64,000 nucleotides of DNA from Prado023 sp963777855. Its GTDB lineage: Bacteria; Actinomycetota; Actinomycetes; S36-B12; CAIYMF01. Below the pieces are notes generated by a model, which made no database searches, was not told where the DNA came from, and saw only the letters and a list, made by a program, of their open reading frames with translations. The stretch covers positions 124,001 to 188,000 of the forward strand of contig CAVZRW010000004.1 of assembly GCA_963777855.1 (NCBI GenBank), given 5' to 3'. Shown here piece by piece: positions 58,396 to 64,000 of this stretch. Numbering within the stretch: the first letter of the stretch is position 1; each line of letters starts with the position of its first letter. The position numbers and the translations under genes are program-made.

Positions 58396-59094
58396 TCAGC
58401 CGTCCTCGGGGCGAGGGGGCGGGGCCTCCCCACCCAGGCGCGCGGGGTACCACCACTGCCCCAGACCCTCGTCGGGGTAGGCGTCGCGGGCCTGGTCGAC
58501 CAGTGCCGTGACCGCTGCCCGCAGGCGCGCAGTGGCCTCCACCTGGTCACCCGAGGCGTCGACGGGCGGGCCGATGTGGATCTCGATCGGGATGCCGAAC
58601 TGGGTCATCGACGAACGGCTGTCGTAGCACCACAGCCGCTGGGTTCCCCACACCGCCATCGGAACCAGCGGCGCCCCGGACTCCTCGGCCATCCGCACAG
58701 CCCCGGTCTTGAAGGCCTTGGGATCCAGCGAGCGGCTCATCGTGGCCTCGGGGAAGACCCCGACGACCTCACCGGAACGCAGGGCATCCACCGCGTGGGC
58801 GTAGCTGGCCGCCCCGGCGGCGCGGTCCACGGGGATGTGCTTCATGCCGCGCATGATCGGCCCGGCGACGGGGTGGCGGAACACCGACTCCTTGGCCATG
58901 AACCGGACCAGCCGGCCCGAGGGCCGGGCGGCGAACTCCACGAAGATGAAGTCCAGGTAGCTCACATGGTTGCTGGCCAGCACCAGCCCGCCCGCGCGGG
59001 GGATGTGCTCCGCGCCGATGACGCGCACCTTCATCCGGAGGGCGGCGAAGGCGGTGTGGCCGGCGAGGATCGCGGGCGGGTAGACCAGTTCCAC
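58396..59094 (-). CDS. plsC: PlsC-family 1-acyl-glycerol-3-phosphate acyltransferase
   Basis: The 232-residue product has the acyltransferase blocks: NHVSYLD (HxxxxD catalytic pair), MKHIPVDR, GVFPEATMSRS and VPMAVWG. It acylates lysophosphatidate or a similar acceptor at the inner membrane face. GTG at 59094 (ELVYPPAIL). Convergent with the exonuclease gene; a small hairpin (GCAGTC/GACTGC) lies at 58322-58338 between them. Confidence 0.92.
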   Translation of the reverse strand: MELVYPPAILAGHTAFAALRMKVRVIGAEHIPRAGGLVLASNHVSYLDFIFVEFAARPSGRLVRFMAKESVFRHPVAGPIMRGMKHIPVDRAAGAASYAHAVDALRSGEVVGVFPEATMSRSLDPKAFKTGAVRMAEESGAPLVPMAVWGTQRLWCYDSRSSMTQFGIPIEIHIGPPVDASGDQVEATARLRAAVTALVDQARDAYPDEGLGQWWYPARLGGEAPPPRPEDG

Positions 59095-59159
59095 GCCCGT
59101 CAGGCTAGGCCCCCGCGGCCACCGGGCGCAGGTCAGGCCCGGGGTACGCAGGCCCCGCC

Positions 59160-60446
59160 TCACGCGCGGTCGGAGTCGCGGCCCAGCAGGAGCGTGACCT
59201 GGGCCCCACCCAGCGGCCCGCGGCCCCGTTCGAGCCGACCTCCCGAGGCGACAGCGAGCCGCTCGGCGATCGCCAGCCCCAGGCTGGTCGAGCCGGGGCG
59301 CCCGTCTGCGGCAGGGGTGGCCGGGAAGCCGGGGCCGGCATCGCAGACGGACACCGCCACCGACCCGTCGGGCCCGGGGGCGACGGCCAGGCGCAGGGCG
59401 ACGCCCTCGTCGGTGTGCACGAAGACGTTCTGCAGCAGGATGTCCACGGCGGTCGTCAGGTCGTACTCCGTGAGCCGGACAGGCAGCGGCTGCTCGGTGC
59501 CCAGCACCTGCATCGGTCGCGCCTGGTAGTCGGCGAGCACCTGCCAGAACCCGGCCCGCTCGGCCACCACCGCCGACGCGTCGCACATGGCACGCAGGCC
59601 CTCGCGCTCGGTCCGCCGGGCGCTGGTGATGATCTCGTCGGTCGTGCGCTGCAGGGTCAGCACGTCGTCGGCCAGGCGCTGGCGCACCACCGGGTCCTCG
59701 ACGGCGTCGACGTCGGCGCCAGCACCGTCAGCGGGGTGCGCAGCTGGTGGGCCAGCTCGGCCGAGGCCGCGCGCTCCTCCGCGAGCAGCTCCTGGACCCG
59801 CCCGGCCAGCCGGTTGAGCGCCTGCCCCACGTCGTCGACCTCGCCGATCGTGCTGGGTCGGGCACGGGCGGCCAGGTCCCCGGCGGCGATCGCGTCCGCC
59901 GTCTCGGCCAGGTCGCGGATCGGCTGGGCGGTGCGCCGGGCCAGCCGCCAGGCAGCCACGCCCGAGCCCAGCAGCAGCACCGCCGACAGCCCGGCCAGGG
60001 CCGCCAGCCGCGGGGCCAGGCCCTCGTGCATGCGGTCACGGCCGGCGACCAGGAGCACCGCGCCCACGGCTTCGTCGAAACGCGCCGGGGAGGCCGGCGT
60101 AGCCCTGGCCGTCGGAGTCCAGGGAGGCCGAGCGCCCCTGCTGGGCGGAGGCGACCACGCCCTGCGCTGCGGTAGGGACCGGGCCTCCGACCACCGTGCC
60201 ATCCGGGTAGACGAGCACCACCGTGGCGCTGCTGTCCGGGGGGTCGATGACGGGAGCGTCCGAATGGTCCTCGCCGCTGCCGCGGTGGGCCTCCCACAGG
60301 TCGGCCACCTGGCGGGCCTCGTCGGAGAGGGTGGCCAGGTTCGCCGAGCGCACGAGGTCGCGCGCCGAGAGCGCCAGGGGGATCACCAGGGCGGTGACCG
60401 CGACGGTGACGACGAGCAGCGCGAAGGTGACCAGGCGCCGGTACAT
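59160..60446 (-). CDS. sensor histidine kinase with HAMP domain, frame broken twice
   Basis: N-terminus with a membrane helix (LVTFALLVVTVAVTALVIPLAL), an extracytoplasmic sensor of about 100 residues, and a second helix (LAALAGLSAVLLLGSGVAAW). HAMP, then the H-box ELAHQLRTPLTVL and a HATPase end with DAGPGFP and STSLGLAIAERLA. A surplus base near 60098 and a two-base excess (or one-base loss) near 59718 break the frame. The net length stays a multiple of three, 428 residues. The start ATG overlaps the regulator stop as TGATG. It pairs with the response regulator upstream. Confidence 0.88.
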
Positions 60447-61148
60447 CAGGGGCCCGGGTCCGGCTCGGCCCTGTCCTCGAGCATGACCCCGACGCCCCTG
60501 TTGACGTGGATGAACCGGGGCTGCGTCGGGTCGTCGCCGAGCTTGCGGCGCAGCCACGACAGGTGCACGTCGACCGTGCGGGCCGCGTCGGTGCGCTGCC
60601 ACACCTCGCGCAGCAGCTCGGCGCGGCTGACGACCCGGCCCGGGTGGGCGGCCAGGTAGGCCAGCAGGTCGAACTCCAGGCGGGTCAGCTCGAACGGCCG
60701 GCCGTCCACGGTCGGCGGTGCGCCGGGCCCGGTCGACGACGAGCCCGCCGACCCGAAGCGGCGGCTCGGCCGGGCCTCGGCCCCCGGGGCCGGCCCGCCG
60801 CAGCACGGCGCGGATGCGGGCCTCGAGGTGCGCGGGGTCGTAGGGCTTGACGACGTAGTCGTCGGCGCCCTCGTCGAGCAGGCGCACGATCAGGCCCTCG
60901 TCGTCGCGCGCGGTGGCCACGATGACCGGCACCTGGCTGACCGCACGGATCATGCCGAGCAGCCGCTCGCCGTCGACGTCCGGCAGGCCCAGGTCGAGCA
61001 CGACGACATCCGGGAAGCCGGTGAGCAGGGACTGCAGCCCGTCGAGCCCGCTGCCGGCGGAGTCGACGGCGTGCCCGCGGGCGAGCAGGGCCCGGACGAC
61101 CGCCGTGCGGATCCCGGGGTCGTCCTCGATCAGCAGGACGTGGGCCAC
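60446..61148 (-). CDS. OmpR-type response regulator, one surplus base
   Basis: Receiver domain: HVLLIEDDPGIRTAVVRALL, phospho-Asp in DVVVLDLGLPDVDG, ATARDDEG and VVKPYDPAHLEARI. The frame breaks near 60712 at a surplus base. Removing it gives TVDGRPFELTRLEFDLLAYL and the winged helix (VSRAELLREVW, TVDVHLSWLRRKLGDD). Corrected length is 233 residues, normal. GTG or ATG start at 61148 (MAHVLLIE). Cotranscribed with the kinase; it may control the redox operon just upstream on the same strand, 29 nt away. Confidence 0.92.
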
Positions 61149-61176
61149 GGTCCGAGCCTAGGCCCTGCCGGGACCC

Positions 61177-61483
61177 TCATCGGTCAGCCCCGGGCCGGTG
61201 CAGGCGCAGCGCCGCGGCCGGGCAGGAGGAGACCGCCAGCCGGGCAGCCCCGACCAGGCCGCGGGGGACGCGGACGCCGCGCGTGCTGACCCCGGTGGGG
61301 TATCCCCAGTCGTCGAGGTCGATCCGCTCGCCGAGCGCCGCCGCGCACACGCCCTGGCCGGTGCATCGGGTCCAGTCCACGGTGAGGATCCGATCCCCGC
61401 GCCGGGCAGCGGGGGCCCCGGAGTCGGTCGTCGTTGCCGCGCCCGTGGGCAGGGACGCTGCCCGTGGGCAGGGACGTGGTCAT
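61177..61483 (-). CDS. ferredoxin of the single-cluster C-x5-C type, one surplus base
   Basis: About 101 residues. The cluster motif is CTGQGVC (C-x5-C) with a distal SCPAAAL, giving three Cys, as in [3Fe-4S] actinobacterial ferredoxins. The core (VDWTRCTGQG onward) runs in one frame. The ATG at 61483, which overlaps the previous stop as ATGA, starts another (MTTSLPTG). They join inside a near-duplicate 19-bp stretch (61446-61483) that repeats CCTGCCCACGGGC; one surplus base or an imperfect duplication explains the break. Probably an electron carrier for the NuoF-like protein. Confidence 0.8.
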
Positions 61484-62731
61484 GGGCGGCCTCCCGGGCG
61501 GTGCTCGGCGATCAGGTCCAGGGCGCTGCGCACCGCGGCCACCGCAGCCGAGGGATGCGCGCAGATCCCGCGACCGTCGACCTGGGCCAGGGTGGCCTCG
61601 ACCTGGTCCGCGGGGAGCTCCCCGACCGCCACCCGGCCCAGCAGGGATGCCACCGCGGGCAGGCCCCGCCAGCAGGGTCCGCACTGCCCGGCGGTGCCCT
61701 CGGCCAGGACCTGCGCCACCCCGGCCAGTGCCAGCATCGGGTCGAGGTCCTCGGGCAGCCAGACGAACGCACCGGCGCCCCACCGTCCACCGACGGCGGC
61801 CAGGGACTCGCGGCCCAGTGGCGAGCCGGCCACGGTCGAGTCCCAGGAGACCCAGCGCCCGTGCCAGCCCCCGGTGATCAGCACGTCGGGCATGCCCAGC
61901 ACCCCGCCGGCCGCGCGCCCGAGGTCGGCGACGGTTGCCCCCGGGGCCAGCTCGACCACTCCCGGAGTGCGCACGGCCCCGGAGGCACTGGCCAGGCGCG
62001 ACCCGTCGGTGATCCCGCGCGTGGCCAGCGCCACCCGGGCGAAGGTCTCGACATTGCTGAGCATCACGTGGCTGCGGCGCCCGGGCCACCGGCTGGGCAG
62101 CGCGGGCGGCAGGCCCAGGGCCGTGGGCAGCGCCGGGCCCCCCGCGATCGCGCGGATGACCGCGGTGGCCTCTCCGGCCACGAACCCGGCCGGCCCCACC
62201 GACAGCGACGCCGGGATCTCGTCACGGCGCTCGGACAGCGCGACGACCAGGCTGGCGGCCAGGTCCGGGCGATCCGCGCCGATCCTGACCACGACCCGCC
62301 CCGCCCCCAGCGCCCGCGCCGTGGCCTGCGCCCCGTCGAGCACGAGGTGCGGCACGTGGCCCAGCAGCACCCCGTCCTTGCCGCTGGCCGACTCACCCTC
62401 GGCCCCGTTGATCACCACGTGCGAGACCCGGCGCCCGGCCAGGGCGGCGAGCTTGCGGTCCGTGGGGAAACCCGCGCCACCAGCGCCCACGATCCCGGCC
62501 GCCGCGACCTGCTCGACCAGCGCCTGCACCGCGGGCATCGGGGCCCAGCCCCACTGCCGGCCGTGCTCGGCCAGGCCCACCGGGCGCCCCGGTTGCGACG
62601 CCGGCCAGCAGCAGCGTTCCGCTGGCCAGCAGCTCGCGGGGGTGGCGCCCGGGCAGCCGCCCGGGCAGGACGATGCCCGGAAGGCCGGGGAAGCCCGCCG
62701 TGGCCAGGCCGACCAGGGAATCGGCGGTCAT
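61480..62731 (-). CDS. NuoF/RnfC-like flavoprotein, one surplus base
   Basis: About 416 residues. The FMN/NADH-type loops are GIVGAGGAGFPTDRKL and VINGAEGESASGKDG, followed by SNVETFARVA and an SLBB-like section. At the end is QCGPCWRGL and later GICAHP. In NuoF the [4Fe-4S] site uses SCGxCxxC plus a distal Cys; here the first Cys position is Ala, so the cluster may be lost or altered. The N-terminus (MTADSLVGLATAGFPGLPG) joins after removing one base near 62592. Coupled by ATGA to the ferredoxin gene and by overlap to the membrane protein gene. Confidence 0.82.
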
Positions 62732-63295
62732 CGCACGGCCTGCCCGGCCAGGACCCGACCCGGGGCTCCGACGGCCACCGGGCGGGGCCGCACGATCAGG
62801 CGCACCGCCAGGGCCAGGCCCACGAGGCCCGTGCAGACCAGGGCGAGCATGCGCATCACCTGGCCATCGGAGCCCACGAGCAGCCCGTGACCCGACCATG
62901 AGTGCCCACACGGGGTAGGCCAGCAGGTGCACGCGACGCCACAGCTGTGGCGCGAGCCTGCGCAGCGCGGTGGTGACCAGGACCGCGACCAGCAGGTCCA
63001 CCGCCAGGGCCGCGAGGGCGATCCCCGTGCTGCTCCCAGCCGGCCACACCGGGCACGAACACCGACGGCCAGTCGAGGGTGATCCAGGTGTCGGTCACGG
63101 CCAGCACGATGTGGGCCACCACCAGCACGCTGCCGACGGCCGAGGCGGCCCGGTGCGTGCTGATCGCGGCCAGCCGCGCTGACCGGCCGAAGCCGGGGGC
63201 CCACGAGGCCGAGGGCCACGGAGATCGTGAGCAGGCCCACCGCGACCAGCCCGGAGGAGCGGATCGACGAACCAGGTCCACGGCGCATCGGTCAT
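62728..63295 (-). CDS. ferric-reductase-like heme membrane protein, four surplus bases
   Basis: About 188 residues with five hydrophobic helices. Paired His in adjacent helices (STHRAASAVGSVLVVAHIVL and RVHLLAYPVWALMVGHGLL, spaced 13-14) fit bis-His heme b ligation, as in the ferric-reductase-like transmembrane domain. Breaks near 63262, 63198, 63026 and 62885 are each cured by removing one base; the 568-nt span fits. ATG at 63295 overlaps the apbE stop. It would carry electrons across the membrane between the NuoF-like/ferredoxin pair and outside flavin sites. Confidence 0.82.
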
Positions 63296-64000
63296 GCTGC
63301 CACCTCCCGGGGCCAGCGCCCGACGGTCACCTGATGGGCGCGGCCGGAGCCGGCCCAGGTCGTCAGCAGGGCGTCGAGGCCCTTCTGCTCGAGCCAGCCG
63401 ACCGCCTCCCCGTCGAGCAGGACGGCGGCCGTCGAGGCGATGTTCCCGGCGGTGGCCGTGCTCGCCAGCACGGTGGCCGCCCACCACCGCGAGAGGGCGC
63501 TGCGCCCCGTGCGCGGGTCGATCAGGTGATGGGCCGGGCCCTGGGTGGTCAGCCAGCGCCGACGACCCTGGCCGCTGGTGGCCAGCCCCGCGTCGCTGAC
63601 CTCGAGCCAGCGCGTGGGTGATCCGGGAACCCCATGGTCGGCGGCCACCACCCAGGGTGCCGACCGGCCGATGGCCCGCAGGTCCCCACCCATCTCGGCC
63701 ACCACGTCCAGCCCGGTCTGCTCGGCGACCCCTTCGGCGACCTCATCGGCCAGCCAGGCCTTCGCGGTGGCCCCGAGGTCCAGGGCGGTGCCCTCGGGGA
63801 TGCGCACCCGGCCGCGCGCCAGCTCGAGGCACTGCCAGGCATCCGGATGCACCACGGTGGCCCCGTCCACCGACGGGGCGATCACCTCGCAGGCCCGCCA
63901 CGACCGGTAGCCGGCCGCGTCGACGGCGTGGCCGAGCAGGGGGCTGACCAGCCCCCCGGTCTGCTCGGCGGCCGCGAGGGCCACCTCGATGAGCTCCTCG
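63292..64000 (-). CDS. apbE: FAD:protein FMN transferase (ApbE), truncated by the window edge
   Basis: ApbE attaches FMN through a phosphoester to Ser/Thr of extracytoplasmic redox proteins. The visible 236 residues have LALAAAEQTGGLVSPLLGHAV, GTALDLGATAKAWLADEVAE, VVAEMGGDLRAIG, DAGLATSGQGRRRWL, HHLIDPRTGR and TATAGNIASTAAVLLD, the usual order for the family. The N-terminus, with any signal or lipobox, lies beyond base 64000. The stop overlaps the ferric-reductase-like start (ATGA). No FMN-binding-domain target is in the window. Confidence 0.92.
   Translation of the reverse strand, partial: EELIEVALAAAEQTGGLVSPLLGHAVDAAGYRSWRACEVIAPSVDGATVVHPDAWQCLELARGRVRIPEGTALDLGATAKAWLADEVAEGVAEQTGLDVVAEMGGDLRAIGRSAPWVVAADHGVPGSPTRWLEVSDAGLATSGQGRRRWLTTQGPAHHLIDPRTGRSALSRWWAATVLASTATAGNIASTAAVLLDGEAVGWLEQKGLDALLTTWAGSGRAHQVTVGRWPREVAA

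Noticed and set aside
61446..61483. 19-bp near-duplication as an insertion-sequence target duplication
   Set aside because: No element lies between or beside the copies. It is inside the ferredoxin start and fits a short tandem repeat plus the usual surplus base.

Overview
The window is chromosomal DNA of a high-GC (about 70 percent or more) Gram-positive actinobacterium. Supporting signs are heavy GTG start use, leaderless genes with a TANNNT box about 7 nt before the start, a mycothiol-type DinB/maleylpyruvate isomerase protein, the purN-purH ... folD-DUF3017-mdh gene order, and DUF5302 and DUF3017 proteins. The genus cannot be named from the sequence alone.

Layout. 0.3-4.3 kb is gene-poor accessory DNA: a broken lipoprotein, a secreted protein, a polytopic membrane protein and scraps of other genes. 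4.3-10.8 kb holds a lipid-related group: a phospholipase C-like protein, a divergent two-gene unit of unknown function whose second product may have a lipid-binding fold, a membrane protein and a patatin. A tRNA-Lys follows at 11.4 kb. 12.5-22.5 kb is a polyamine/urea locus: a secreted serine hydrolase, then carbamate kinase, agmatine deiminase, permease, putrescine carbamoyltransferase and TetR on the minus strand, with a divergent two-gene urease-like enzyme. Two copies of one palindrome suggest a TetR regulon. 23-31 kb is core metabolism (thpR, mdh, folD, purH, purN). 31-37 kb has an ABC exporter, an FadH-type reductase and a PhzF protein. 37.5-42.7 kb is a surface-glycan group. 42.8-47 kb has an EamA transporter, a DsbA-like protein, a secreted DUF4185-like protein and a TetR. 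47.4-58.3 kb is an acetate module: two DUF485/symporter pairs, acetyl-CoA synthetase, a LytS/LytTR two-component system, a DUF294 nucleotidyltransferase and a membrane-bound DnaQ-type exonuclease. 58.4-64 kb, on the minus strand, has an acyltransferase, a two-component system and a redox operon (ferredoxin, NuoF/RnfC-like, ferric-reductase-like membrane protein, ApbE) that runs off the window.

One technical point colours everything. About sixteen genes are frameshifted, and almost every break is repaired by deleting one or two surplus bases, never by clearly needing one added. Start and stop positions still form the tight overlaps (ATGA, GTGA, TGATG) of intact operons. This is the signature of insertion-type sequencing or assembly error, not gene decay. 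I therefore call these genes as single CDSs spanning the breaks and note the sites.
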